DNA of 64,000 bases from Archegozetes longisetosus (GCA_018873245.2 JAEMBT020000008.1:5042001-5106000); one strand, 5' to 3'; numbered from the stretch's first letter, positions 22,407 through 34,519 are shown. Notes: generated by a model from the sequence alone, not told the origin. Numbers and translations are program-made.

Positions 22407-25156
22407 CAAATTCAATTTAACACTTAAATGCAAATTGATTGCTAGGAGAAAGTTTGAAACTTGAACTAATTATAAGGTAAAAAGAAGAATGGTCTTTTGC
22501 ATGAGTTTTGTTGAGAGCCTAAATTTGAAATGTTTAGCTAACTATTCGTGTAACTTACAATACACGACGAGACCGTCCTTTTGTTGAGTATTTATCGATT
22601 GTGTTGATGGTAGTGAAATGAGAAGTATAATTATTGTAAGTTATTTATTGGAATACAGATTGTTTAAGTCACATAAGCAGATTTTTCACTCAGCTGTTCA
22701 GTCATTCTAAGTTTATGAGAAGGGTGACCCACTCATTACTGGATTATTGATTATCTAGACTTATGCATAAATAAAGTTTACATTATGTTTATTGTTCAAT
22801 ATTATGTTTATATAGAATTTAGCTAATATTTGTGTAGCTTGACAAATATTCAGTCATTAACTTGCTTTGCACCTAAGCTCAAATTTGAAAAGTAATGTAT
22901 TTTACTGGAAGTCTACAACAATAAAAATCTTAAATATCCAAACCTTCATGAATAAAACTATTTGAAGAGCAATATAAAAGTAACAGATTTTGAAAAAAGG
23001 CAATTTATTCTATGCAATTGAATACAATTTAGCCACAATAGTAATGATACTTGAATTTTAAGCATCTAATGCCAGTAATGTCCATATCCTGCCTGGAGGA
23101 GTGGTCGCCCTGTTCAATGAAAGGCTCGCATAAATGCTATTATAATGAGTGTTATGCATTACTTCAACTATGATTGTTAGCAAGGATGAGCTGAAACATT
23201 TCTTGATAAGATAAATTTCAATTTATTTAATCAAAATTATATTTTATCATAATTATAGCTATTAATTATTGTCTTATTTCTCTAATTCATCTCTGAGTAC
23301 GTCAATTTTTAGCTCAGTCTGTAGTTAGATTTGAATTTAAATGGCACTGACTGTCAGCTAAGTCAATTTGGATTGTAGTCGCTTTGACTGTAAGCTAAGT
23401 CAAAATGTGAACTCGGGATCGATGCCCTCTCACTAACGATAGCGACAATAAACTTGAATACGCTCTGCTTTATAATATGAGCAGATAAAGGGAGATCTTC
23501 TCCAGTAATCATAATACATATAGAGTCATAAAGAGTGAGAAAAAGCGATCTCGTAATGATTTTTATAAAAAAATATGAATTTATCGCTTTCATATACTTC
23601 TATAGCTAATGATTCTCCAAATGAGTTTGTGATATCAATTGAACTATCATTTAATATCTAACTATATCTAATAGAAATAATGTTAATATCACGAAACCTG
23701 GCTTTAGCGTAGATCAAAAAAAGAAAAATGATTAGTCAGTTCAAATTTTCGTCTAGACGTTTGTGACTTATTCCTCTAATTTTCTAAACCACTAATCAGA
23801 GAACCCTATAATGACAATAAATAAGGAAAGAAAGTGTGTTCAATAATACTCGAATAAGTGTATTGAGCAAAATGAAGTTTAGAAGAGTTATGGCAAATAT
23901 ATTAGAATTGGGCAAAAAGGCAATAATAAATTGCAGACGTAGTAGGGCTTAGTAGAGTTTGCCTCCTATTGTAAATAATATATCTGACTGACTATACGCT
24001 GCGTGCAATTGCCATTTAATGATAGTTTCAAAACGAAACATTTGTTGGATAGGGTAGAGAAGAAGTAGCAAAGCTTTACCAATAAACCCTGCAGTAGTAG
24101 CGAAATCGATATTTCAGCCTAGTGCTACTTTACTTACAATTCTGATTCACTAGCTAAGCTAGTCAATTTCATGTGGGCGCCCATTGGTCACATTTAACCA
24201 AGTTGAATATATATTTTTCTGATTAAAATCTATTTTGTTGTAGTCTTAAATTTGAATATTTTAGCTGTTTTGTAGTGTTTGCAGTAAATAGACAAGATTC
24301 CATATTGAAAAATATAGAAGATTTAGCATTAAGCTAGCGACAAATTTGAGTTGGGGTGCCTGTGCAGCAGGGTCCTACTGGCTAGGTCATAGTTGTGATT
24401 CTGTCTACTCACACTCTACTGTTACAATAATGTTTTTAATTCTGCTGGCATATAGAGTGCACACTGAAACGATTGTAGACAACATGATAGTACTTGATGT
24501 GGATATGGATAGTATGATTATAAATGGTTAACATACCAACTACTGTATATCGCGTGACATTCTATGCGTGCATTGTAATCATTAACTCCTAACATATAGT
24601 ATAGATCACTATACAAGTAGTTTACAGGCATTTTGTATTAATAAACTTTTCAGTTAAATCATCTCAACTCGACTCTTTGCAAATATATTGATATGATTAA
24701 CGTTTATTAATTTGAAACATAATCAATTGTTTTTATTTTGATCATATCTCAAACAGAAAAACAATTAGATAGCAATATTAGAGACAGAAAAAAATGTAAA
24801 TATTTTCTATTCTTTGTGTATCTGAGTGGAGAAGCACAACAAAAGTGACTTTTCATTTGACATTTTGGCCCCAAAGCAAAGCGGTGTGATGTATGTGTTA
24901 GGAGATTGTGTTTCCCCTAATAGTTGCAGTGGTGTTGTCCGCGGATGCGAGAGAACCGATCAATACTTAATAACAAATAGCTTCGCCGCGAAGACGAACT
25001 GCTAGTGAACGCAGAAAAGGAGACTATTTTTTCCTCCAAAATCCAACAACAGTCTTGAGAAGCTCACTATAAAACTTAGCTCATATATTCAATTCCTACA
25101 TAAACTCTAGTCCTTCTACAAAGCTTTTGGTCCAATCGACCAAACCCTAAAAGCTT

Positions 25157-25235
25157 GAGCTGAAAACTGGACTCATTGAGTCAGTGTTTTAGGTTTGAGT
25201 TGAAAACTAGGCTCTGAGTCAGTGTTTTGGATTCG
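25157..25235 (+). repeat. Two-copy 40-bp direct repeat upstream of the receptor gene
   Basis: Two adjacent copies of a unit beginning GAGCTGAAAACT / GAGTTGAAAACT and containing TGAGTCAGTGTTTT. TGAGTCA is an AP-1/bZIP-type site, so each copy carries one potential bZIP site. Confidence 0.7.
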
Positions 25236-25838
25236 AGTTGTTGGGTTCTAGCATTTTGGTGCAAATTATGATTTGGTGTCGGAGTAGTGCCAGTGAATGG
25301 CAGTGAACGCAAGACTGCAATTCGCTTGTAATGGTTGCAACGCAGGACATTTGTTGCTGTTGTTGAGTTGTTGGGCGCGGCATTGCATAACAAAACAAGT
25401 GAAGCGATGACTTTACTGCAGTTTCAACTTCTCCGCCTCTTTCAATCTCTACTTGTTTTTTGTTTCTCTGTCCGAACACTTCCGGTGCTCGAGTTTGTAG
25501 CACTTTTTGATCAAATATAATACCCCTGATACTGGACTGGATCGAGAACTGGCAAAAAAATTTTCAGTACGTATATCAAAGTTGAATATCTATTGCTATA
25601 CTATTGAGTTGTGCTGCTTTGGAAGAGAACTATCTCTCGATTTGGAGCCGAGAAAACAAGTTTATAGTTTTTCTAACTCTCCTCTACCTCTCATTTTCTA
25701 ATGTCAACTCAAAACATAGGATTCAATCCAAGTTTCTCCACATCAAAAACTCAGGTGTTTGCCCGCAGTTCTGCTTATGGTCGATTAGTGTGTGAACAGT
25801 AATTCAAAGTGACAATTGGATGAGAAGATAGATTGAAG

Positions 25839-26906
25839 ATGAGTTTGAACGAGAGTTTAGTGAATCTAAATATGAGTGAAAATATGAACGAGACAATCGG
25901 CAACGAGACAGTCGGGAACGCGACGAGTGAAGGATTACCATACGAGCAAACCCCGCAAAACATAAAGCAAGCTATACTAATATTTCGATTGGTTTTACTA
26001 GCATTAGGACTTATTGGTAATTCATTATTAATATTTGTTTACATCAAATGCTCAAATATTATAACCAATCGATTGGGTGTTTATGTAATTAATCTCTGTG
26101 TTGCTGTCGTAATTGATATGCTCGATGTCATCTTATGGTCACTGAAACAGTTTGGATATGATTACAATAACTACGACTTACCAAAAGTAGTTGTCCAGTT
26201 GGCAGGTCTGCCACAATTAGGTCTGCCAACAAGTTCCCTGTTCTTCTTCTTAATGATTTTCGATCGGTTGTTCGCTACCTGCTTCTCGCGTTGCTACAAG
26301 TCTTGCTATGGATCAAAACCAAATGCAATTATCTTAAGCATCCTGTTCTGGTTGGGGTCATTCTTTCTAACATTCATAATAATATTCCCCGACATAGTGT
26401 TTCCTCCGGAAGAGTTGCACACAATTCTGCGATTCTTAATTTCATACATCGGGCCATTTGTGATCAAATTGCTGTTGGCTATAATATTGATTGCGAAGCG
26501 CAAAATGGTTCCGGACAACGACGAAAGTCAGGCATTCATTGAGCGACATCGGAAAGCATTGTATTATACGCTAACCATAATCATAATTCACCTGCTCTTC
26601 AGTCTGCCCTACTATGTACTCCAAACCAATATCTATTTCAAAATTGTTTCAATAACTCTCGACGAATGGATTCTATTTCTCTCTTATACTATCACTGAAG
26701 TCCCGCTCGTATTGAATCCAATTTTCTGTCTAAGTATTGATCCAGAGTTTAGAGATTCGTTAGTATCAGTATGCACTTGCTCTGGAAGGTCACGAAGAGA
26801 TACCGCCGACACTGGTGACGATCACGCAGAGTCTCAACCATTGGCACCATTGGCCACATCACCAATTGCTGAAGAAAAAGAACATCTGGACGAAGCAGAG
26901 TCTTAA
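25839..26906 (+). CDS. Rhodopsin-like (class A) G-protein-coupled receptor, orphan
   Basis: An intronless 355-residue protein with seven predicted membrane helices. I start at the ATG at 25839 because an in-frame stop lies at 25821. The extracellular N-terminus carries five N-glycosylation sequons (NES, NMS, NET, NET, NAT) and no signal peptide. TM1 (about 48-70) has the class A GN pair (LIGNSLLIFVYI). The end of TM3 reads FDRLFATCF in place of DRY. TM6 has FSLPYYVLQ and TM7 has LNPIFCLSI in place of NPxxY. The cytoplasmic tail has a CTCSG cluster that could be palmitoylated and a long acidic end. Departures at DRY and NPxxY suggest a divergent peptide-receptor-like group. Ligand unknown. Confidence 0.75.
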   Translation: MSLNESLVNLNMSENMNETIGNETVGNATSEGLPYEQTPQNIKQAILIFRLVLLALGLIGNSLLIFVYIKCSNIITNRLGVYVINLCVAVVIDMLDVILWSLKQFGYDYNNYDLPKVVVQLAGLPQLGLPTSSLFFFLMIFDRLFATCFSRCYKSCYGSKPNAIILSILFWLGSFFLTFIIIFPDIVFPPEELHTILRFLISYIGPFVIKLLLAIILIAKRKMVPDNDESQAFIERHRKALYYTLTIIIIHLLFSLPYYVLQTNIYFKIVSITLDEWILFLSYTITEVPLVLNPIFCLSIDPEFRDSLVSVCTCSGRSRRDTADTGDDHAESQPLAPLATSPIAEEKEHLDEAES

Positions 26907-29260
26907 ACGATTGAATAGGTGTTATATCGTCTACGATCTATGGGTGTTAGCTTTTTACCAAAACAATTATAGACTAGATCTCTATTTAGCTCGTAATGAA
27001 GAGCTGCTAAGGGCTCAAACTTATTGACGATTGAAATTTTGGACCCATTGACAACTGAAAAAATTTAGGAAACTTAACGAACAAAAAATGAAATGTACAA
27101 AAAGGTTGATATTAATGTGTTTTATTAAATGATGAATGTATTGATTTTTGCACAAATATACTGATAAATTGGTTTGTAGAAAAGTAATTTATAGGACAAT
27201 GAAATTCCATTTGAAAGTAAAGTTCAATTTGCTCATCAATGTCTCTAAAAAGATGTTATATTTCCAGGAATCTGTCCAACATTTCATTGTCTATTCTATA
27301 CTTAATTATTGTAATCTATTATAAAACGTACGCTTTTTATCCATTAACTTATTTTTATGGATGACGGAAATCGTGGTTTACATTTATGTTTATTTATTTA
27401 TTTATTTATTTATTTTATTCAAATATATTTATTATATTCTATTACTTCTATATGTACTCAATTTTAATTTACTTCTTTGTAATCATTTATCATTTATTCA
27501 AAGTATATAAACATTTAATTCAATTTCTATAACTTTGTTGTAAACTTATACAAGCGTTTAGACAACTTTTGGCAATTAGTTTCTGTTCAGATTGAAAAGC
27601 GATTTCCTGCATCTATAGACACTTGAGAAAAGTATGATTACATATAACATAAGTATGACTTATAATTATATCATAAATAACGTTACTTAATTATCAACAA
27701 TTTCAAGCCAAACTTTTATTGACAAATCAAAGTTTTATTATAATTGAAGGTCAATTATATAATAACAAATTAGCATTTAGGGCACGACTAACAGTGGTCA
27801 AGTCTTTCAAGATAATAATTATTAAACTTTATTACTTCTATACATCATTTCATTGTAACACTTATATAATGTGATTGCATTCGACTCAACAATTCTGAAC
27901 AAATAAACATGTTTTACTCAATCTTTCTTTTATTTATATCTTTTCTCACTTATATATCTTAACTGATCTTAATTTCTTCTAACTTCTTAACTTTAGGATT
28001 TGTTCTTACCTGCAAGTGAATTACACTAAACAAACAGAACAAGTTATGAAAATAATTTATTATGTCGTAAAAGAACGGTTTCTAATCTGGAGCTCAATTT
28101 TCGTATAAATTATTAGATTGTTTAAGTTTTTATGAGGTCACCTTTGGCTCTATGTGTGCCTCAGCTTGATTAATAAAGTATAAGTTTGACTAGAAATTAA
28201 TTGAGTATTTCAAATAAGTAGTGTTAATTAACTTTCAACATGAAATACAACTTATTTATCTTTCTTATTATAGATACTTTCACTTATTTCTATTCATATA
28301 TTTATTATTCAGTTCTATGAGAAATCAAGTAAGAATTATGTGAAAATGTAATGTTTTGACAAGTTTTAGTGAACTGTAAAAATGAAATTAAACAGAAATA
28401 TTTGGATCTAAATAAGAACTAATAGGAAAGTAGCTTAGTGTACGAAATACCTGGTGTTGAAAAGGGTTGATTCAACTTTCCATCACCGGGTTTTCGACGC
28501 TTTTGCCCCAGGGATTTCTATTTTGCACTAGAGCAACATTAGCCAAGGCTTGAAAAATCACCAAAAATAAAACTAACCTTTCAACTAAACTTTAAATAAA
28601 AGCTTACTTAATTCAATAAATTCTACTGACAATAAAAGCCATAAATCTATTTATCATAACTTTCCTCTACTACAAATGTTCGACACAATACAGAGAACAA
28701 AAACTTTTCTGTCAATAAATGTTAGCCTAAAATGATAACTAAGGCAAATAGTACATAGTATGTAACTTTTGTTTGAAGTTTGTTATGATACACAACAACA
28801 GATTTTTTTAGTGTCATTGACATCAGGATTGGATATAAGATGGAGAGAGAGAGAGAGTGAACAACTTGAACACTTGTACCTATACAAAAAAATTAAATGC
28901 AAATTTGTCGCCACTTATGTGCTGAGTTTGATACTTGATAAAAGTACACCTAATGTATTTAGTGAGAGGAGTTCGAGTTGTAAAATAGAGCTATTATAAT
29001 AAGTTATAGTATGACTAACTGAAAGTACGTGCTTTCATGCATGTGTGCAAGGCGAGCAAAATACCAAATCTGTGGGATCGTGAGGAGGATCAAGTCTTAC
29101 CACTATTTCAAGGACAGCGCAGATTGTGTCAGAAAAAAAGGATACAGCTTTTAGTGTTTATCAACAAATGGCTCTTATTTTACACCTAGAGATAGTAGAA
29201 AATACGTCAATTCAGTCTCAGGTTACATACTGTGATAAGCATTTAATTGATTATGGATTC
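26907..29260. other. Intergenic region, no gene seen
   Basis: AT-rich, with a (TTTA)n run at 27388-27414 and an imperfect 40-base hairpin at 28451-28491. The frame at 28769-28999 includes a GA-repeat and looks like chance. Confidence 0.5.
27388..27414. repeat. (TTTA)n microsatellite
   Basis: Tetranucleotide TTTA repeated about six times. Confidence 0.85.
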
Positions 29261-29268
29261 TATATAAA
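29261..29268 (+). promoter_or_regulatory. Possible TATA box of the dioxygenase gene
   Basis: TATATAAA lies 80 bases before the ATG at 29341. No clear initiator could be placed, so the assignment is tentative. Confidence 0.4.
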
Positions 29269-29340
29269 AGTTTTTGTTTAGTAGTTTGTCAAAGTTTTTT
29301 ATATTTTTAGTTCTAATACAGCTCACATTAGAAATCTATT

Positions 29341-31051
29341 ATGCATAGAATAGCATTGAAATGTGGTCGTATTTATCGCTCAATTCCTCGATTTGTCAAT
29401 CAATCGCTAAATAATTACAACAAATCATTTCCTCGTCTACACTACTCAACTACTTCTTCGTTTGGATCGCAATTTGCCTCAAAGGATCTAAACGAAACAC
29501 GATCTGAACAACAGACTCACATTAGAGATGAAGTGAAGACGACTTATGCTAATGAAATTGATAGCATTAAACTGTTTGCAGAGGAAAAGATAATTCAGCT
29601 TAACTTTATTGATGGGCAAGTGGCCAATTTCAATACTATTTGGTTGAGGGATTCGTGTCAGTGCGATCAATGCGTTCACCCCATCACCAAAACTAAATTA
29701 ATTCATTCTGCAGACATTAGTGATGACCTCTTTGCTGATCGAATCAAATGTTTAAACAATACAATTCAGATCTGTTGGAGAGATGGTGAAAAAGAAGAGC
29801 ATGTCAGCCATTATAATGTTAAATGGCTTAAAATGTTTGTCGGTGTGTTTAATGCCTTTCCTGAGGATAGAACTGACTTTTCGTTTGAAGTACCAAACGA
29901 TGGCATTTATGGGTCATTAGTTCCTCAACCAGAAGAAGTTTATTGGGATTCTAGTCAAATGGATAAGGATAAGCTTACAATTAGTTACGATGATCTCATG
30001 AATCACAGTGAAGCCTTGAAAAAAGTTATTCACTTTATCTGTAAATTCGGTGTTGCCTTCATCGAGAACGTGCCCATCAAAAAGGATACTATTTTAGAAG
30101 TAGCTCGAAGAATAGCATATGAAAAAAGAACAGGTTATGGCGTTACTTTTGACGTGACTTTCAATCCTGACCCTAACACTCATCTGTCATATACTGGAGC
30201 CAAGTTTGAGCCACATGTAGATTTGGCATATCGTGAACGATCACCTGGCATTCAAATGCTTCATTGCATACAGCAGGCAACTGTTGGCGGACAATCATTC
30301 CTTGTCGATGGCTTCCAATGTGCTGATATATTGAGGAAAACTGACTCTGATCTCTTTGATCTATTGTGCAAATATCCAGTTCTGTTTAGTTTTTGTGATG
30401 CTGAAAGAGATGTTTGGTTTAGAGAGAAATGGCCTATCATTAAAGTCGATAATAACAACCGAATTGAGGAAATACATTACAGCAGTTTCTCTATGAGAGC
30501 GCCTCTATTACCGAACCATCTGTTGGACCAGTTCTATAAGGCTTATAGGTTTGAATTACACTTTTCCCCGAAAACTAATTTACTGCTTTGTGATTTTCGA
30601 TTACTGTCTATTTGTTTTTGTGTCTATTGATAGGAATCTAACGAATACAATACGTGATGATAATTATCAATATAAGTATTATATGAGACCTGGAGATCTG
30701 GTTATATTCAATAATCGACGAATTTTACACGGAAGGGATGAATATGATCACTACAAGGAAAAAAGGTTTAGTTTAGTTTTTCAATAACTAGTACAGTAAA
30801 TCCTCTTTAACTTTTAAATCATGTTAAGTGCTTTTCAAAAATCAATAAAAGTTAAGCCATGCTTTTCTATGGCATTTTTATTTTGTTTTTCTGTAACAAC
30901 TTAAGTGTATGCCAAAGTTACAGAGGTTTCACTGTAGTTTTATGTACATTAACTTTGACAATCTATTTATCTCTTTAATAGATATCTTCAGGGATGTTAT
31001 ATGGATTTGGATGAAGTCAAGTCTTTATATGAGAAGCTGGACTTTGAGTAG
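29341..31051 (+). CDS. BBOX1: Gamma-butyrobetaine / trimethyllysine dioxygenase family protein (carnitine synthesis)
   Basis: An Fe(II)/2-oxoglutarate dioxygenase of the GBBH/TMLH family, which hydroxylates butyrobetaine or trimethyllysine on the way to carnitine. Exons 29341-30548, 30634-30765 and 30982-31051 join in phase to 469 residues. The first ~45 residues are basic and hydroxylated with no acids, consistent with a mitochondrial presequence. Next comes the family zinc-binding domain (TIWLRDSCQCDQC, with CxCxxC). The catalytic domain has the HxD motif in EPHVDLAY (about residues 292-294), GIQMLHCI, VDGF and MRPGDLVIFNNRRILHGR, with the distal iron histidine near 435. The C-terminal YLQGCYMDLDEVKS matches the family end. 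I cannot decide between BBOX1 and TMLHE. The presequence leans toward TMLHE, the zinc motif fits both. Confidence 0.85.
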
Positions 31052-31096
31052 TTCGAACTATTTTTTATATCTGTTATATATATATTTGATTATTTA

Positions 31097-31102
31097 AATA
31101 AA
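31097..31102 (+). terminator. Polyadenylation signal AATAAA after the dioxygenase gene
   Basis: Canonical AATAAA 46 bases after the stop codon. Confidence 0.5.
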
Positions 31103-31615
31103 GAATGTTTAAATTTTTTAGTACAGCATAAGTTTTTTCAACTAAAGCATAATGTTTTCATGATCTCAAAAGCCATGCAGGTTAATCCGGTTGACAGTTT
31201 GCTCTCGATTATCGAGATATTCGATTGGCATTTTCAATAGGAATAGGTTGATAGTTAACTCAGTCGTGTCTTAATGTCCATAAACGAATAAGTTTTGTTT
31301 TAGGCAATCAGTCATGCAAGTATTGAAACTTTGATTTGTTAAGTTAGTTTGGCATTGGTTTAAGTCGGACCTAACCTTACTTTCAACTGCTTCGCTTGAT
31401 CTAAACAGTTTTTGAATTTATTTTTTAAAGCATGCAATTGGCGAAAGTATGAAATGGCAAGATATATCGAATATCGAAAAATAGTCAAATTATAATTGTT
31501 GTAAAGTTGACTCATATTACCGACTTTTTAAAGTTATATTTGGTTAAAAACTAAAGTATATAACATACGAAACATAACATACTTTTATAATACTTTTTTA
31601 AGTTTAATCGACAAA
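31103..31615. other. Intergenic region upstream of the EB-repeat gene
   Basis: AT-rich, about 510 bases, no gene seen. Confidence 0.5.
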
Positions 31616-32738
31616 ATGTTATTTTGTTCATTTTTTTCAATTGTTTAATCATTTTATTAATTGATTTGAAATCAATTTATGGATCAAAAATTGAATGCAA
31701 TTTCAAAACATATCCATCGATAGGATGTTCTAAAGATGATCACTGGATTTGTAACAATAATACGGGTTTTTGCGAATGCGATCCACGATTTCCTATCAAT
31801 TTTGATCATAAATATTGTTTACCGATGAAGAATATGGGCGAAAAGTGTTTTATTACCGATCAATGCCTTAACTCAACGAATTCTAAACTTTTTTGTTATT
31901 ATTTAGACTCAAATCCAATTTATACGAACAACAGTTTAATTGAATTAAACAAAAGCGATGCCATTCAATTGTTCCAATTGACGAATAAACGTCTCAAAGG
32001 CTTTTGTAGATGTGATCACCGCTACGATTATGATTACAAACACAATCGATGTCTTCACAAGAATCGGACATCAATTAGTAATCCGTTTGGTAGTGGTACA
32101 GAAAATATTGAGACAACGAATGCATTTTTATTAGACTGTAGTCTTGATATCGAGTGCAAGACTTTCGATGATTATTCTCATTGTGACACCACTAATAAGA
32201 TGTGTGTCTGTAATGAGGGCTTTGTTAATAATGTGAACAACAGATGCCCTAAAATCAAGTCTTTATACCAAAAGTGTGAATATTTTGATGAATGCATTGA
32301 TCGTAACTCTTATTGTCATAAGGATCAAAATATTTGTGTTTGTAGTACTGGATATTTGCCTGATTTACAAAATCAGATCTGTTTAGATCGCGGTCACTCT
32401 ATGAGAAGTGCACTCATGATCGCGAACGTAGTTTTCAGTTTGGTGTTTGTGACCACAGGTCTCTGACTTTGGATGTGAAAAACTCATTGTGTGTCAAACG
32501 AACAAATTATGGAGACGTTTTTCATAAAGATTTTGGAGATGTTGTGTGCCAATCGAGTGGCGATCATTTGGTTTGTTCTAAGTATACAAATCGATGTGTT
32601 TGTGAAGACGGATATGTATTGAGAAGCGATAAGTGCAGACCTTTCAATATAAACAAATTTGGATTGAAAGACGAGTTCGTTGAGAGCGAAACCCATAAAT
32701 TCTATTTTAGATTTAACGAAATAGATGTAATCCATTGA
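31616..32738 (+). CDS. EB-type cysteine-repeat secreted protein, with two frame breaks
   Basis: A cysteine-rich extracellular protein built from repeated EB/EGF-like units with patterns such as CVCNEGF, CVCSTGY and CVCEDGY. The ATG at 31616 is out of frame with the main frame. Both agree if one T is missing from the T7 run at 31631-31637, and the N-terminus then reads as a hydrophobic signal peptide. A second break lies near 32390: the upstream frame runs to ICLDRG, while the other frame continues the repeat pattern as LYEKCTHDRE and on to the stop at 32736-32738. The full product would be about 370 residues with several N-glycosylation sequons. Either this is a recent pseudogene or the assembly has two small indels. 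Function and ligand are unknown. Confidence 0.6.
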
Positions 32739-33180
32739 ATAGATTCTAGAAATCTCTAATCAAACGATGAAGTAAATTTAATGGATAAAAATGTATAACA
32801 CTTATAAAATGTAAATAAATATGGATAACAATGATCGTAGAATTAACAAACGTATTGTAAAGATTTGGCGCATTAACATTGGAGTGGAATGAACGGAATG
32901 ATACAATTTTAATAAACTAAATGCCTGTTGCACTATAACATAAGTTAATTATTTGGAAGGGGATATGCAATTGTGAGCATTCATTTTTGATCAAATTAAT
33001 ATTGATTTCATAGATAATTACAATCCTCTGCTGGACTAGATTTAAAATCAGTACTGTTTTTGCTCTGTAAGTATAAAATAGTATAATTTTACGAATTAGT
33101 TTAAATTATAAATATCAAGCATGAGATCAAAGCAATTATATTATACTGATAATCTTCAGTAGAATGAAATGTTTATATTG
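32739..33180. other. Intergenic region, no gene seen
   Basis: AT-rich; several AATAAA-like sites could serve the EB-repeat gene. Homology between the two bZIP segments begins at about 33150. Confidence 0.45.
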
Positions 33181-33550
33181 GCTTAACAAAAAGGCACACA
33201 AAGACTTTGATGAGCTGCTGTCTGAAAACTTTCACAAAAATAGCATTATTGTAAAGATGTACAACATCAGTGAATCTTTTGCAGTCTCTTGTTTGCATTC
33301 GCTTCAGGACGTGATCCCAGGTTTGAATTAGAAAATGCAAATAAAAACACATTTAACAAAAACATTAATTCGAAACCCTATTAATTATCTTGACCAAAAC
33401 CGTCGATATAACTGCTTATTAAGGTTCAACTTTAGGGCTTCACTTGAGACATTTTCCAAGTCCTTGTCCAATTGCTTAACTTGTACTTTAAGCAATTACT
33501 TATCATTCTCGAGCTTTTTCTTACTCTGCTTGAGTTTTTTAACTTCTTCT

Positions 33551-33788
33551 TTCTTGTCCTTCTCGAGCTCATCGATCTTCTTCTTTCTTGTCCTTCTCGA
33601 GCTCATCGATCTTCTTCTTTCTTGTCCTTCTCGAGCTCATCGATCTTCTTCTTTCTTGTCCTTCTCGAGCTCATCGATCTTCTTCTTTCTTGTCCTTCTC
33701 GAGCTCATCGATCTTCTTCTTTCTTGTCCTTCTCGAGCTCATCGATCTTCTTCTTTCTTGTCCTTCTCGAGCTCATCGATCTTCTTCT
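33551..33788 (-). repeat. 34-bp tandem repeat, seven copies, inside the bZIP-1 zipper
   Basis: Copies begin at 33551, 33585, 33619, 33653, 33687, 33721 and 33755 with almost no divergence. Each contains TCTCGAGCTCATCGATC. One copy in the original frame encodes IDELEKDKKEE. Because 34 is not divisible by three, each added copy shifts the frame. The long plus-strand open frames here repeat every 34 residues and are a by-product. Confidence 0.95.
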
Positions 33789-34273
33789 TCAATCGCTTCA
33801 TTTCTTCTGCTTGTTCTTCTTGCTTTCTTTTTTTTGACCCGACATTTTTTTGCGGCGGCGTTATTAGCCTCTCTTTTACTCTTTTGAGTATTAGTTTCTT
33901 TATTGACTTGTTGAAGTTAGCTTTCTTCAATCTCACTAACTAAGCAATTGTCTGTTGCGGGTGCAGCCGAAGCCTTGGAAAGTGATTGAGCTACATACGA
34001 ATCATAGTGAAAGTGTTGGTTCAATTAAAGTTAACTCAATTAAACCTTACAAAACTGGAAGCTCGTATCATTGAATGGAATAAATAGTGTGCGCAAGTTG
34101 CTGTCCTCTCCACGTCCTTGCATTTGTGAAAGTTCCATCGAACCCGGTTGACTGCACGCACTCGTGTCAAGAGATAACTGGTCATTACTTAGACCTTGGG
34201 GTATCGCTTGCCAAGTATTCCATTCTGATTCATTCAATGTAATAGTGCGCACCTTCTCTGGATTATCGGACAT
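33570..34273 (-). pseudogene. bZIP transcription factor, decayed copy (bZIP-1)
   Basis: Exon 1 (34273-34051) begins MSDNPEK and ends at a GTAAGG donor in phase 1. Exon 2 starts at 33990 after TATGTAG. It carries a bZIP basic region NNAAAKKCR (N-x7-R) and a coiled-coil start rich in K/E/L. It is the sister of the gene at 37815-38731. Three defects are visible: an in-frame TAA before the basic region (after EIEES), a one-base frameshift in the A8 run right after KKCRVK, and a zipper region overwritten by seven copies of a 34-bp repeat, which is not a multiple of three. It is therefore unlikely to make a working factor. An alternative start at 34315 would add 14 residues. Confidence 0.7.
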
Positions 34274-34519
34274 CTTAGAAACTAAGTTAATTGAATTAAT
34301 AATACTATGAATCATGATCTATTAGTTCTCAATCCTATAAGAGTTTCGTTTTCAAGTTTATTGAGCTAATTTTTCATCCAATTAAGGCACCATTTTCTAA
34401 GTTATTGCATAATTTTCAATAAGGAATATTTTAATAATTCATTAAAAGTCTAGCAGCTTATTGGCTAAATAACTATTAGAAATCTTTCAAAATCACATTC
34501 AATTAAAACAATCAATAAT

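Larger units (their letters stand above)
20464..25838. other. 5.3-kb region without a recognised gene
   Basis: AT-rich DNA between the P450 and the receptor gene. It contains a (TG)n run at 22386-22406 and a two-copy 40-bp repeat at 25157-25235. The last ~900 bases are richer in GC and may include the promoter or a non-coding 5' exon of the receptor. Short open frames here (for example 23363-23593 minus and 25219-25503 minus) have no motif and I do not call them. Confidence 0.45.

Noticed and set aside
25219-25503. Minus-strand frame with a poly-Q stretch upstream of the receptor
   Set aside because: Overlaps another frame, shows no motif, and its Q-run comes from a short CTG/TTG repeat.
33335-33943. 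A 202-residue plus-strand open frame and two overlapping ones
   Set aside because: They are the reverse complement of the 34-bp zipper repeat. The same 34-residue block recurs because three repeat units equal 102 bases, and there is no start context or non-repeat content.
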